From Eremomyces bilateralis CBS 781.70 (lineage: Eukaryota; Ascomycota; Dothideomycetes; Eremomycetales; Eremomycetaceae), in assembly GCF_010015585.1 (NCBI RefSeq), contig NW_022985073.1:200929-264928 (forward strand): a DNA stretch of 64,000 nt, in the 5' to 3' direction. The notes under the pieces are model-generated. The model made no database searches. It was given only the letters and a program-made list of their open reading frames with translations, and was not told the origin of the DNA. This document shows, one piece after another, positions 51,701-63,054 of the stretch. Made by a program: the position numbers and the translations under genes. Every line of letters starts with the position of its first letter. The first letter of the stretch is position 1.

Positions 51701-51909
51701 TTGCGAGGGGCCATGTTACCGGAATGGTCGAATGTGGGTTGAAGATTCATGTGTGGGTGTTCAGATAGGCCTCCCATGGCGTCAATGCCTGCGTAATGTT
51801 GAAGGGAGCTGTAGAATGTCTTATCGTTCACGGCGAAGTTCTCATCCATCACTGGGGACGTGGGGTCCTGATAGATCTCGAGAGGGGCCGCGCCACGCGT
51901 GGCTGCCAT
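48721..51909 (-). CDS. Forkhead transcription factor (Sep1-like)
   Basis: An intron-less frame of 1062 residues. The forkhead domain lies at about residues 210-300: KKPPFSYANMIGMAILRSP, LTLAQIYKWISDNFSFYR, GWQNSIRHNLSLSKAFMKVD and GKGHYWVITPGHE. The helix-3 recognition sequence NSIRHNLS is intact. No FHA domain is present, which points to the Sep1 branch rather than Fkh2. The rest is long, Ser/Pro-rich and disordered, with many SP and TP sites suited to cyclin-dependent kinases; the C-terminus carries SKENIPP and LLSSDDEDAPG. In yeasts such factors drive mitosis and septation genes. Direct targets here are unknown. Absence of introns in a 3.2-kb frame contrasts with intron-dense neighbours. 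Confidence 0.92.
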   Translation of the reverse strand: MAATRGAAPLEIYQDPTSPVMDENFAVNDKTFYSSLQHYAGIDAMGGLSEHPHMNLQPTFDHSGNMAPRKNSTTAQPAPLKQLTQSTINMVKFPPHSQNNNHSTDSLAKPPHHLSYPPTASFQTPMYGSFPSHPTLDQENIQSSFTSDSFMGLDGAMDPPPKTHNKHALTDSAPLRERPSKKQKNTASREPLPLPDPSAMPPVEDDGKKPPFSYANMIGMAILRSPHRRLTLAQIYKWISDNFSFYRTSESGWQNSIRHNLSLSKAFMKVDRPKDDPGKGHYWVITPGHEQQFLQGKPIRRTASVTDASTSIGFINATQNDIVRPSSSHATRPSSSGQSVAPPRQRKNSTALPPSTRMDSAKIPTDDDPSSDATILASDPDNCHLGGNAKVPPMARTASRGPQHLRSSPPVELPIETITSSPPPPVHAHVRRVSFSQPLSRPVSRRGTPPPPSGQFPPATRSGGHHASRKRKLDSGYFSSIDSSARRFNPNERHPGSSLGDMSKRKGRAEEEIARMRRGSYDGESPSKSLPVSRFARWPSLNEFSSSPLPPNENVTSHPEGPAIKKRKTARNAHTDVERNGPMTPPVVFKRPAGPPPSVSPHTSLMIHRQMVQDMFHAGLVLDELSGPFQSPTRSAEQLANIPFGFAPAPQLSPGMLHQASPLATVAENESVKHTSSPVEIQKYKTGLSPCELWDKITPDGYPVDDNRLTYPLHHEYSAVFDTPNGGLAKAIRDRANCPIPDVDISLKNFDPYRQHQPSPTKPSNKAESSLAGTKRKAHEVDYSEFIDGQFSPLAKRQFLEIHRQAKRLKDEDPLTAFKSYSPLLPQAIASMNQQISHPKSGLSPARPGLKRSKTLSALPSQSTDEPTALTSQAPLAEILGLKDWTRAIGNGSTQQHRPATSSSATASKPLAPPPFINPQEFQHNSHKSRHSLSSRFSFKDLQQAANRQRDNGDGNSANAGMSPVKKTAATMNLNNTSNTKAGKPTLATDLPRPTNSNKENIPPALTATDLLLLSSDDEDAPGVDLMQGFERIGARAGAGFAVTKNGSPARRPPMGRSATFR

Positions 51910-54904
51910 GGCGGGCAGAAAAAATCACGATCGCTGCGGTTGTTGATGGTCCAGTCGAGATCGGAGACGCGTAAATCGACGTGTTTCGATTGCTGAGAGG
52001 GTTGTGGGAGGATGTGTTGAGGATCGGAAGCTGAAGAGGGCGCCAGATCTGCGCGCGGCCAGGTCGGTAAGGCTGAGTACAAGCGAGGTGAATTCAATCC
52101 AATGTTTTGTACTATATTCCCCCAACCAAGTTAGTAAACATGTGGCAACTCGAACTGCACAAGATGCGAATTAGAGGCCTTGCAGCAATACCTGATATAG
52201 AGCAAGAAGTTCACGATGTCGGGTAAGGGATGAGTGGAGGAGCTTACCGGGAAGAAGTAAGCGCCGGAGGCTAATATGGAGATCCAAAGGTTGCAGGTGG
52301 AGCGAATATGGCATCCGTAAGCTATCATGGGTAGTGCAAGAAACCAAAAAGCTCAAGAAGGATAACTTGAACGTGGTAACGAATGCTGGATAGAGAGGTG
52401 AATGGGGATGGGAGAGGGAGGAGTGTGAATGAGGGATGAGGGATGAAGAGGAATGCGAGAGATGTGAGAGAGTGAAAGGTGAGAGAGGGAGAGTTGGGAT
52501 GGGAGAGCGGGAAGGTGCCGGGCAATTGGGCGAATGGGAGGGGAAGGCGCTATGCTGTGCTCCTGCTGTCCAACTGCTGTGCCTGTCTGCCCTGAAAGCT
52601 TTGGTGCACTACAAACGCCAGTGCAGCAATTCCTTACAGCGAATCCCTTGCTTCCCCTCCAGCTTTGTCACAAATCTCTACTCTGGGCTCTGGCATTCTG
52701 ACAGTCTCTCATGCTCTCTCAGTCTAAACTAGTATCTCTTATCAGACGATACAGCGATGCTGTTCTACAACTTCCTATCCAATCAATCCATACCAGCTTA
52801 CCCATCATGCTGCACTTCTCTCACCTGCACCAACTTTGCCGAGCCCAGCTGTCGTTTCACCCCCCGTACCCACCGTGCTGCAATCGTCCGATCTGCTAAC
52901 TCCTAACTAAGCCTCTGATCCCTCATTTATTGGGGCAGGAATCGGGAGGCTTTCTTGCCAAAATCCCAACTAATCCTCCGTCCCAATTTTCCATCGTCAT
53001 ACCCACGATGCCGGTGGTTCTTAGCCTAGGAATCGGGCGGTGGTGGCTTGGGCTGGAACAGGTTGCAAAGACGAACGTGCACCGCCCACAAAGGCGAGGG
53101 ACTGGGCGGTTCTTTTTTTCTCCGGTGCACGCCCAATTCCATCGCAACACTCCGAAATCTTCGAGATTTATGCCATCAAATATGAGCGGGATCCATTCCA
53201 TAGAATATTATCTCTTTTACAGCTCCTCGTGGTCGAGAGGCGCGGCATTTCCAGCGTCGAGCATTCCAATGTTTACATTCACGGCGCGTCGACAGGGGCA
53301 AGACGCGTCAAGCTTATTCCCGTCCAGTCACCTCATGCCTCATGGTGCAGCAGATGAAAGCACCGCATCTCGTGTTCACCTCCTCACTAAGCTGCAAAAC
53401 CGCTCAACATTTGACCTTCGCACCAGTTGCGTATCTCGTCCCCCTTCGTTCCTTGCACTAGGAACCGCTGATCCCCTTGATTAACCCGTCCTTTGCACTT
53501 GGCACTCTCGCCTGCACCCCAGATAGATTGCTTTCGCAGCAGGGCTCCCGCCAACCCATCCCCAACAGGTCTGGCGTGCTTCTGTCTCCTCAGTCCTCAC
53601 ACAGCGACCATCAGCTATCAATTGTCGCCAAACCGTCCATCGCCAATATGACCCCGTGCAACCCTGCTGATGCTCGAAGGAGCAAGAGGCGCAGACGTTG
53701 CAGTCATCCCGAGCGCATCATGATTGATTCGCTCAGTGTCGTGCGAGACCGAACATGTGGTGGCAGCCGGCGTGTCACAGGCGCGTGCATTCTCGGCCAA
53801 TCGATCGCCTCGCTCAGGCCACGCTAGCTGATTCCCCGACCGGATCCATCGTCACCACTTCCGAAGTTTGGTTCTGTAGCCGACGTCTTATGCGGTTATG
53901 CCGTATCGTACTGTAGATAGTAGTGACTGGGACAAAGAATACTTAACGACGCCATCGGCTGCAATCAATAATACTATGAATTACTATGAAAGATTGGAAA
54001 CATATTATAAGGTATGTGAATTCATGTTTGGGGCTGGGACTGTCTGGTTCCAAAGGTTAGTTGGCAGGATCGACAATTCCGATATCAACTTCATCTTTAA
54101 ACTCTTGTCGTAGCAGGTAGTGGAATTATCATCTCTCGACACCTGCATAGGAACATAGCCCGTAAGGAGATGATATATCCTAGTAACTTTTATAAATCCC
54201 AAACGCCGAATTGTCTTATCATGATAGAAACAAGTCTTTGACGATTATATTTTGGCCCGGTATCAAACCGTCGCTCTTCGAGCAGGAAATATTTCTCTAT
54301 AGTCATTTCGCATCCCAACATATCCGCACGACTTTTATTGCTCCAACTTTGCAACACCTTCAAGTCACCTTATCAATATGCCAATTCTAGAGAAAAGCCA
54401 TGCTCTCCATGAGCACAACATCGAATGAGATGGACGAGGAATAGCTGGGAAATATTCGTGATTTAGCCTTCGTATAGACCCCCAAGGACACCAGAACCAA
54501 GAATCCAGTCTAGGGAAGGCGTTGATGGACACCCTGACATCAACTTCAGAACCCTCGCTGCACTACCTCTCGCAGCCGATATCAAACTACTCACAGCGCC
54601 AGGAAATGCACCGGGGGCCTGCGTACAAACCATTTCCCGCACGGCTTTAAACCGCAGTTCTCGGTCCCGACACTGGAGGGAAAGAGGTATGTACGGAGCT
54701 TGACTTGGTAGATGGCGTTGAATGTCGTGGCAACTGCGGCGTGAGTGGATATCGGGACGACATGGCCTCGTGGGACGGTGAGAAGACATGGTTGCTGAGT
54801 ACGGATGGTATCCGTCAGGAAAGTTGGCGACGTGGAGCGACGTAGAGCGGTGATGGTGATATATCCCCTGAACGAAACCTCTCCCCACGGGGTACGTACA
54901 TGGT
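51910..54904. other. Three-kilobase upstream region of the forkhead gene
   Basis: No gene is supportable between the forkhead start and the 3' end of the tRNA synthetase gene. The part next to the ATG includes a purine tract (52390-52513), which is pyrimidine-rich in the forkhead sense. An open frame at 52930-53484 has no domain. The part at 53880-54300 is A/T-rich. A long regulatory region or long leader is expected for a cell-cycle regulator. Confidence 0.5.
52390..52513 (+). repeat. Purine (GA-rich) tract
   Basis: About 120 bases almost free of C on the plus strand, built of imperfect GAGAGA, GGGAT and GAGGGATG units. In the forkhead sense it is a C/T-rich tract 480-600 bp before the ATG. 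Confidence 0.85.
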
Positions 54905-56476
54905 CTAAAAATCGTCCGCGTGCGGCTCGTCTCGGCTCCTCACCAGCCCCACCGCCTCCCGTACCTCCGAGAGCTTCAACGCGGTGCCTAACGTCGCCAT
55001 CTTCCCTCCCGCCCATCGAGCCTCCTGCAGCTCCCTCCGTCCATCCGGGCTCTTCGTCAGCCACTCATACTTGACCCGGAACGGCATCAGCTCGTCCGAC
55101 ACCGCCTGCGCGACCACCCCCTTCAAGAGCTTCAACCGCATTGGCACCGCGAACTTGATCGTGTCCGCCTTGAGCTCCGCGAAGTCGTAGTTCCGCCCCT
55201 CGCGCCGCAGCTTCAGCTCGTACATCCAGGTGAGGATGTCGATGAGGTTTGCGATCCCCGGCCGATGCACGGGGTCGTAGCTCGTGCCCCCCTGGATCGA
55301 GTCCGTCGTCGCATACCGGATCTTCTCCTGGATCACCTCCGGGCTGTCGGTGAGCAGGATGCGCGACCAGTCGGACGGGTCGGACTTGGACATCTTGCGC
55401 GCGGGGTCGGTGAGCGAGCGCACGCGCTTGGCGGGGGAGATGAGGGTTTGCGGGGGGAGGAGGATCGGTTTTGTGGGGCTGTAGAGGTGGTTGAAGGTGT
55501 CGGCGAGGTCGCGCGCGAACTCGAGGTGTTGCGCCTGGTCCTCGCCCACCGGGACGTGGGTTGCCCTGGATTCGTTAGTCGCGGTTGGAGAAAGAAAACC
55601 ATCTCCCTTACCCATGAATGAGGATGTCTGCAGCTTGTAGCACGGGGTAGGAGAAAAGCCCGAGTTTTTGCGCCGCCCGAGCCGACTCGGAGGACACTTC
55701 TGGCGCGGGGTTGGCCCGGTCTCCAAGCCCTGCGCCGCCCTCGACGATTTGTCCGGTTTTACTCTGGATGAATGTGAGCGCGGTGCGGATCGAAATCGAC
55801 AGGACCCTCGTATACCTTCCACTGCGTCATCCGGCTCAAATTCCCCATCGACGTGAGACAGGAGAGAATCCACATCAGCTCCATCCGGCGAGGCAGCTGC
55901 ACAGCGCTCCATCAGCTTTTCTTCTTCCCAAGCATATCCCACCTGTCATCCATTCTCCCGAACTTCCGCACACTCACGCACCTGATTCTGAAAGAACACC
56001 CCAACCTGCACCCCCCGTTCCATCCGCGTCTCCGGTGTGATCCCCACCGCTAACAAGCTCGCCAACCCTCGCCACGACCGCTTCCGCAACTTCTCTGGCT
56101 CCGGCCGCGTCGTCAACGCATGCATATCCACGATACTAAACAGCAGCACGTCGTCGGGCACCGCGTCCCGCTGTATCTGCCGCCACGGCGCCAGCGCGCC
56201 CAAGTAGTTCCCTAGATGCGGGATCCCCGTGGGCTGGATGCCGGAGAAGACCACGCGCGGGGGCCGTTTCTTGCGGGACGGGCGGGGGGCGGGGTCCATG
56301 TATTTCGGGTCGGTCTCGATCGGGGGGTTGTTCGGTCGGCGACATGTTGCGTGGAAGCTTCGTGTGGAGGGTTGATGGGGTGGAGGCCGTTGGGGGGCGC
56401 CCGAAAGGACGCGGGAGAAAGATGCTATGGCATTATGAGAGCGTGGTGGGGGGTGGGAGAAGGAAATGAGGGACAT
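54905..56476 (-). CDS. msw1: Mitochondrial tryptophanyl-tRNA synthetase
   Basis: Exons 56476-55982, 55896-55816, 55763-55612 and 55565-54905 give 462 residues. The N-terminus is rich in Arg, Ser and Pro without early acids and reads RSFHATCRRPNN, a mitochondrial presequence. The class I core has VVFSGIQPTGIPHLGNYLGA (HIGH-type signature) and KMSKSDPSDWSR (KMSKS). Further conserved parts are SIVDMHALTTRP, ELMWILSCLTSMGNLSRMTQ, GLFSYPVLQAADIL and THVPVGEDQAQHLEF. It charges mitochondrial tRNA-Trp. Introns are 55897-55981, 55764-55815 and 55566-55611. The frame is very GC-rich, with many C- or G-ending codons. Confidence 0.93.
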
Positions 56477-56983
56477 TAGTTGGAGCCTCCGAGTATCATA
56501 TTAAATATATAGATAAAGAGAGAAAGCGCAAATGGAGAAGGTTGCCATGGATTGACATGAGGTTGAAATGTTCTACCATAGCGCCAAGCCCTAAAATAAT
56601 AATGTGAGGTGACCCTAGTTAGTTAGTTAATAATGGTTCTGACGGAGTTGCTGTGCTGTTAATAGATCAACGTCATGAAGCCACGCAGGTTGGACAAGCA
56701 CCGCCTCAACTTCTTCCAACTTCCTTCTCTGCTTTGATCCATCGGGATTAGATCTCCTTATAATTCTTCACTCATTATCCAACGACTGCATAAATCCCTT
56801 TAATTCTACCCTTCACGATCTAGCTTAGTACCTGACGCAACGATCATCAACGAGAATATTCCTCATCCACCCGACAAGTCAACCGAACGACCGAGCCACC
56901 CGCACACAAGCACCTCTGTCCGACCATTCGACGATTTGAAGTTACGAACGGCATTTAATAGTGACTAGAGACACCGCATCAAG
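56477..56983. promoter_or_regulatory. Divergent promoter msw1 / rvs161
   Basis: A 507-bp shared region, A/T-rich next to msw1 and C-rich next to rvs161. No specific site is named. Confidence 0.5.
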
Positions 56984-58028
56984 ATGTCGTGGTCCGGTAA
57001 GACCCCAAGCCGCTGTTCACGGCTCCATTGCGACCGCCATAGCTCCCCCGAACTTCGTAGCTAACGTGCGACGTAGGCTTCAAGAAGAATCTGAACCGCG
57101 CGACGACGCAGGTGATGATGAAAGCGGGCCAGGTGGAGAAGACAAATGATCGCGATTTTGAGACGGAACTGCGGTAAGCCACTTCGACCCATTTATCCTC
57201 TACCGATCGGCGGTTTGAACGTGGTCTGACCGGAGTCGGATATGCAGGCGCTACCGCACGATGGAAACAGCGGCGATGAAACTACAGAAAGAGGCACGGG
57301 GCTATCTGGACTCACTACGAGGTATGCGAACTTTAAAATTCGGAGTCTCGAGCGTATGCTGACGACATGGAGCCATGACCGCTTCGCAAATGCGGATTGC
57401 GGAGACGATCGATGCGTTCTATGGCGATGCGGGCACTCGTGACGGTGTAAGCCGGTCATATAAGAAAGCCGTGGACGATCTCGACGCCGAGACGGTCAAG
57501 GCATTGGATGGACCATACCGGTAGACCGCCCTCTACCATCTCTTCCCTACGAAAACCGACTAACCAACCTCCAGCACCTGCGTCCTCGAACCTATCGAGC
57601 GGTTCTGCGCCTACTTCCCGGACATCAACGAATGCATCAAAAAGCGGCAACACAAGCTGACCGACTACGACGGGACGCGGGCCAAGGTAAAGAAGCTCGT
57701 CGAGAAACCCGACAAGGACGTCACCAAGCTGCCCACCGCCGAGAAGGAGGCCGAGACCGCCAAGCAGGCCTACGAGGTCATGAACGACCAGATGGTCACC
57801 GAACTGCCGCAGCTGATCGACCTGCGCGTGCCCTACCTCGACCCCAGCTTCGAGGCCCTCGTGAAGATCCAGCTGCGCTTTTGCGCCGAGGCGTACAGCC
57901 GGATGGCCCAGGTGCAGCAGTATTTGGATAAGGATACGCGGGATCAGTATGCGGAGGGCCAGTTGGATGCGAGGGTGGAGGAGGTGTTGCATGAGATTCG
58001 GAATTTGAGCATAGCCGGGACGGTTTAA
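56984..58028 (+). CDS. rvs161: BAR-domain protein Rvs161 (Hob3/amphiphysin family)
   Basis: Exons 56984-56996, 57077-57173, 57248-57321, 57373-57520 and 57575-58028 give 261 residues, close to yeast Rvs161. The protein starts MSWSGFKKNLNRATTQVMMK, the amphipathic N-terminal helix of N-BAR proteins, and continues DFETELRRYRTMETAAMKLQ and QEARGYLDSLRAMTASQ-type sequence. The core ends LRFCAEAYSRMAQVQQYLD and VEEVLHEIRNLSI. No SH3 domain follows, which separates Rvs161 from Rvs167. The pair bends membranes during endocytosis and cell fusion. Introns are 56997-57076, 57174-57247, 57322-57372 and 57521-57574; the first coding exon is only 13 nt. Confidence 0.94.
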
Positions 58029-60069
58029 TGAGGGGTTGCTGTCTTTTTTTCTGGAGTCACTGAGGAATGCTGTTGTCATCGGACGTGGGCGTTAGAGAAG
58101 TTCTTTTTCTGCCCGCTGTCTCGTACCTATGACATTGTTCTAGCTGACAGAACAACCAAGGATCGAATCATTTTCTCACTTGCCATCTGAAGGTCCGACT
58201 ACATATCCCGGGAGATTTTCACTCCGTGGTTAATCTGCTTCGAACTGTTGGACACTGAGGCGGTTCGCCAATGGTCTCACTGCACCTTGACAAATATATA
58301 TCCCTAACAAACGATATTACTCATTCTTCTGCGGCCGGCATCTGGCCAATGCTATCTTCTGACACTGTGGCGTTTTCCTTTATCCCTCAAGCTGCACAGT
58401 CACTCCGATGCATTTAGCAGATCCCACGACGACCGGGATGACTTCTAGAACGGCTCTGGAATCTCGGGCAAAAAAGGGATGGAATTCCCCCAACCTACGA
58501 TCCTCGCGGATCAATCGGACCCGGAGTACATCGTACATCGGATGAGCATACTAATGTGAACTTTCGAATGCCTTTGCCATGTCTCTCTTGGCCATCGCGC
58601 ACGAGCAACAAGCCTGCAAGCGGAGCAGCTAGACGCACCGGAGGCGTCCGATATTCTGTTAACAATAAAGCTGAGTAGGCGAAAGGAAGTCGAAAAGTCA
58701 CATCACCTCTCAGTTAAATGGCTTAGTATGAGAAGCACTAGTACCACTGTACCAGGTACTACAGGTACGTCCTTACCGAGCGCTTCTAGTAATCAAGCGG
58801 CTACTGCCACGTTGGATTGGCGTAGGTACATTTAACATTGCCCTTCAGCCCGCCACCAAGCATGGCAAAGCGAAATATGGCCGCTCCAAATCCAAATCAC
58901 CTGCATCCATGAAACTAAAGCCTAGGTGCCTTCTAAACGACCATGTTCGTTCCTTGCAGGCGGAGAGCGGTCTCGACCGATCTCAACCACCATCCATGCC
59001 CCGAAGCGGCTAGCGCCATCAGTAGCGCCACAGCGCCAAAGAGATCAAATCATGACGACGGAGTGTCTGACAAGCGAAACTTCCTGTCATTCTTCGCTAG
59101 ATGAGCTAAGAAAGCTTGTAATATCATTTACAGCTGGGGAGTCGATGAGATGCATGTATGATTCTAGACGCAGATGGTGCTTAGGTTCTCCTCTATGCGG
59201 AGTGAAGCCCTCAGGTAGGTACTTTGTGGTTCTCCTCGAGATGAGAGGGGATCATGGGAGGTATCATTGTTGTCTTGATGAATGGCAATCAGCTCAATCA
59301 TTGACAAATATGACGTCCATCGTCAACCCTTGGAGCTCGTATCGATATCATCGAAAATCAATCTGGACCCGATCCCCAGTTCCAGGACACTGGTCTCGCA
59401 AGATGGCGCCCGCAAATCACCGCAAATCACCACCATGCCATCAAGGGGTGACCCTTGGAATCTGTAGAATGTAGACCAGTCGTGCACATGGCGCTGAGCT
59501 TCATTCCAGTCAAATTCCACCTCTTCCAACCACCTCACACGGATCACAATTCACAACTCCCACGAGCCCACGAGGCGGTATGACCCAGGTCGCGTGAGAT
59601 GGGACCTGCACTCTAGCCTCAATCGGTGGGACGGTGTCTTCTCCTGCTACGAATCCGACCAAGCCATGCTCGATAAGTCCTTAGGCGGCGCTGGATCTAA
59701 GTTTTCTGGGGGCCGCAGTCTAACTGTTTGGAGTCTCACGATGCTCGCCTGTAGCCCGATTGGCTTCTTCACTGGATTCGTACTCAATGCCGGGAGTTGA
59801 GAAGCCTGCGAAGCTTCCCCTGACTACTGTATGGTTATCCAAAGATGCGGAGGCTCGCAAAGAGACTGACCACGATCTCCGTATATCCTTTAAAGTCCTC
59901 ACGATGCCTTGGTCTCGAGTCTAGATCTTATTCTTGTCAATCCTTCTTTTGCGACCACACTACTTACGTCGCATCGCCTCAGTCTCTCGTTGAGAAGCAT
60001 ACACTCGTTTTTCATTGTTTGTCCAATTTACCACTCTTTTAATATTTGCAGCATCATTTCTTGCATTCT
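58029..60069. other. Two-kilobase gap
   Basis: No gene is supportable. An open frame at 58926-59474 has no domain and ordinary composition. The last 150 bp before 60070 are pyrimidine-rich and resemble the leader of the secreted protein gene. Confidence 0.5.
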
Positions 60070-63054
60070 ATGAAGTTCCTACTCACTCTCGCGGCCCTCG
60101 CGGCTATGGGAGCCCATGCCATACCTACGGCAGGGTCTCTCTCCCATACGCAAGATCAGCGCCCCGTCGTCTACGAATACATCTAAGTTGATGGATATGG
60201 CAATAAGCTCAGTGGCCCAGATAGCTGTAGCATTGTCTCTGGCTCTGGTTCTGGTTCTAGCCACGGCTCTGGTTATGACTCAAGCAGTTCCAGTGCGCCC
60301 ACTGTATTGAAGCCTGTCATTCCATCTATCATCAAGCCTTCTTCTCTCGACAACGTTGTCCCTTGTCCTGCGGACAAACCTAATAGCCTCTACTTTTCTT
60401 CTGGATCTGGAGGTGTGTGCCACCAATATTTCCGCACACCGAAAGCCGGAACCTGGACTTACTCTTTTACAGCTTCTCAATCAGTCGATGCGTTCGCCAA
60501 CCTCCACTTTACTCATCCTTCCGTCGTATTGGACCACTGCGGCTACCTGGTAGTTGAATTCTCTGGCAATTCCCTCCTCATCCGATTCAGCAGCCTCGCC
60601 GCGTATAACGCTGCTAAGAACCACTGGAAAGGGTTGGATCAGTTCTTCCTCATCAACAGTGCCGCAGGCTGTGCAAGCAAGGCGGGTGGGCAATACTGCT
60701 TCTTCTTGGCCATCATATGCACCTTCGACGATAGCACGAACACTATCATTTGTTCGGGTTCCCCCAAGGCACCCGAGGACGCATGCACCGATTACGACAT
60801 TGGTTGGGGTCCACCTGCTTCGCCCGGAAACGGTGGCACCACCCCAGGTGGTGGCTCCGGAGGCTCTGGAGGCAATGGTGGCTCTGGTGGCTCAACTCCC
60901 CCTTCAAACGGGACCAACACCACATGTGTTGCCCCAGTAGATACCGAGTATGGTCTACCCACTGCCTGCTTGGGTCCGTACTTTGACGATGACCTCCACT
61001 TTACCATCGGGTACACCGACGCCAGTCAAGCATCGTGGGCTGCACATGCTGCGCCGTTCCTTAACAATGTCGCGCTCGAAGGCTCCACAACGAAGCGCTC
61101 CACCGAGGAGCGTGGTGGGTTGGATATTTCTCGGACAAGTTCGCTAAGGGAAAGGCAGCGATCCAGAAGGGTGCCGCCGCCGTCGGGAATGCTCTTAACA
61201 ATATCCCGGCCATCACCAAGAATGTCAACATCAATACCGGCTCCCTGACGATGAATGTGAAGACACCCAAACAGCAGCCGGTTTCCAAGGGTTCCCCGTG
61301 GCCCAATTCTCGCCTTATCCGTAAGGGGATTCCAAACGAAGTCAAACTCAAGGAGTTCGGAAAAGGAGGCAAAGGCACGATCGATCTTGAGTCGGCTCTT
61401 GATATTTACTGTGTAGACTGCGGCATCGAGGGCAAGGTTGTATCACAGGGTCGCATCAGCGGAAAAATAATTGGCGGGGTCGACAATGGCTTCATCGATG
61501 TTCGCATGGATATGGCGGCGAGTCTATTCGTTGGTATCGTTGGAAACATCTCGGTCACTCTACCGAAGTGGACCATTGAGTATGGGAACTTCCCGTTGAC
61601 CCCCCCACGCCTCTTACCATCCCTGGTTTGGTCGACCTTGGGCTCTCCGCCTCTATGGCGGTCGATGCCGCAGTTAAGCTTAGCCTTGACGATGCGAAAA
61701 TTCTTGCCGGTGGTACTCTTGGTTGGAAGGGTGCCCATGTCCATGCTAGATTTGGTAGCGAAAAATCCTATGCTAGGTGAGTTGGCTTGACCCCCACGAT
61801 TTTGGAAAGATGACTGACAGATGCAGTGGCTGGACCCCCGAGTTCAAACCATCCTTCAAGGCCGAGGGATCCATCGGCGTCGCTATTGACATCGGTCTTC
61901 CCTTTGAGATCTCCTTGGGAGTCAAATTCCTAAACACCAAGATGGGAACTATCGGAACCGTCTGGGGAGAACGGCCGTCAATCGAGATCAAGGGGTCGAT
62001 CGCCGGCAAAATCGAGGCTGGGAACGGCCCGGTTCAAGGGGAGTTTGGCGATGAGGAATGCAAAGGCATCAAGACCGGCATCGAGCTGAAGAACGACACG
62101 GCCATCAAGCTGCGTGCTGGAGCACTTACCACGAAGCTCACCGACGTCGGCAAGCCCTTAAGCAAGGAACTGAAGAAAGGATGCATCGCCCTCATCAAGA
62201 AGAAGATCAAGCGCGACTTCCCGCTCCTTGGACGCCAGGTTACCAACGGCACCGTATCTGGAAACAGCACCGAGGAAGAGTTCTTCATGTCTCCGGACTT
62301 CCTCATCGACCAGACCGCCGTGGGCAACGCATCGGACCCGCTGGAAGAGTACAACTTCCCTTCCCAGGAAATCTCGGCCTACAACCGCACCGACAATCTC
62401 GAGTTCATCGGCCTCCTCGATTTCACCCAGGAGTACATGGCCACAGCATGTGGTAACGGCAACATGTACCTCCAGATCGCCCAGAACGAGGCCGTCCTTG
62501 ATGCCTCTGGTTGCGGTCCTCTCTTCGCGTGCGACTGGGACAGTGACACCGTCCTCGGCGACGGTTCCGGCCGCATTGCTTACTTCCACTCCGACGTCAT
62601 GGAGAAGGTCGGCGTGTCGCGACTCCGGTTCGCCAGCACGGCATACTTTCCCGCCGGCGCTCAGTACGTGTCCTTCGTGCCATACGAAGCGGAGGAGGGC
62701 TGGATATATCTTCCGCCCGACGACGCGGGCAACGTCTACGGCACCGCGGTCTGCACGTACAAGGGTCCCGCGCTGCCCGCCAAGCTGTTCGCGATCAATG
62801 ACCCGGAGACGGCGATCGAGGTACTCATGAGCCCGGATGTGAAGTATAGCATCACCGGAGGCGACGTGGAGGATTGCTTCTCCCTACCGCTACGCGAGGG
62901 AGATGACGAGCCCGATGCCGCGTGGAGTGGAGTGGGTGAGGGTGACGCTTGGGAAGATGATTGGGTGGAGGAGTGGACCGAGGAGGACTTCTTTGATTTG
63001 ATCTCGGGAATGACCGATGAGGAGTTTGATGCGTGGTTGGCGGAAGATTGGTAG
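60070..63054 (+). pseudogene. Secreted DUF7029/DUF7223-like protein, interrupted frame
   Basis: The start MKFLLTLAALAAMGAHA is a clear signal peptide. A stop (TAA, 60184-60186) follows after 38 codons, yet the same frame continues with a Ser/Gly-rich stretch (SGSGSGSSHGSG) and a globular domain (FRTPKAGTWTYSFTASQ, VVLDHCGYLVVEFSG) of DUF7029 type, then a Gly/Ser linker and TTKRSTEER. Near 61112 the sense moves to another frame (WVGYFSDKFAKGKAAIQKGA), and again near 61600 at a run of seven C. The DUF7223-like part (ALDIYCVDCGIEGK) then joins SGWTPEFKPSFKAEGS across a 44-nt intron (61777-61820) and runs intact to an acidic end. One stop and two single-base slips suggest a young pseudogene or assembly errors. 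A 90-nt intron (60135-60224, GTCTCT donor) could remove the stop but has weak signals. Confidence 0.65.

Noticed and set aside
52930-53484. A 184-codon open frame upstream of the forkhead gene.
   Set aside because: No domain and no splice-supported extension; likely chance.
54463-55064. Minus-strand frames downstream of msw1 that might be extra exons.
   Set aside because: The synthetase ends at 54905 with a family-typical C-terminus and these frames overlap it or follow it without motifs.
58926-59474. A 182-codon open frame in the gap after rvs161.
   Set aside because: No recognisable sequence and ordinary intergenic composition.
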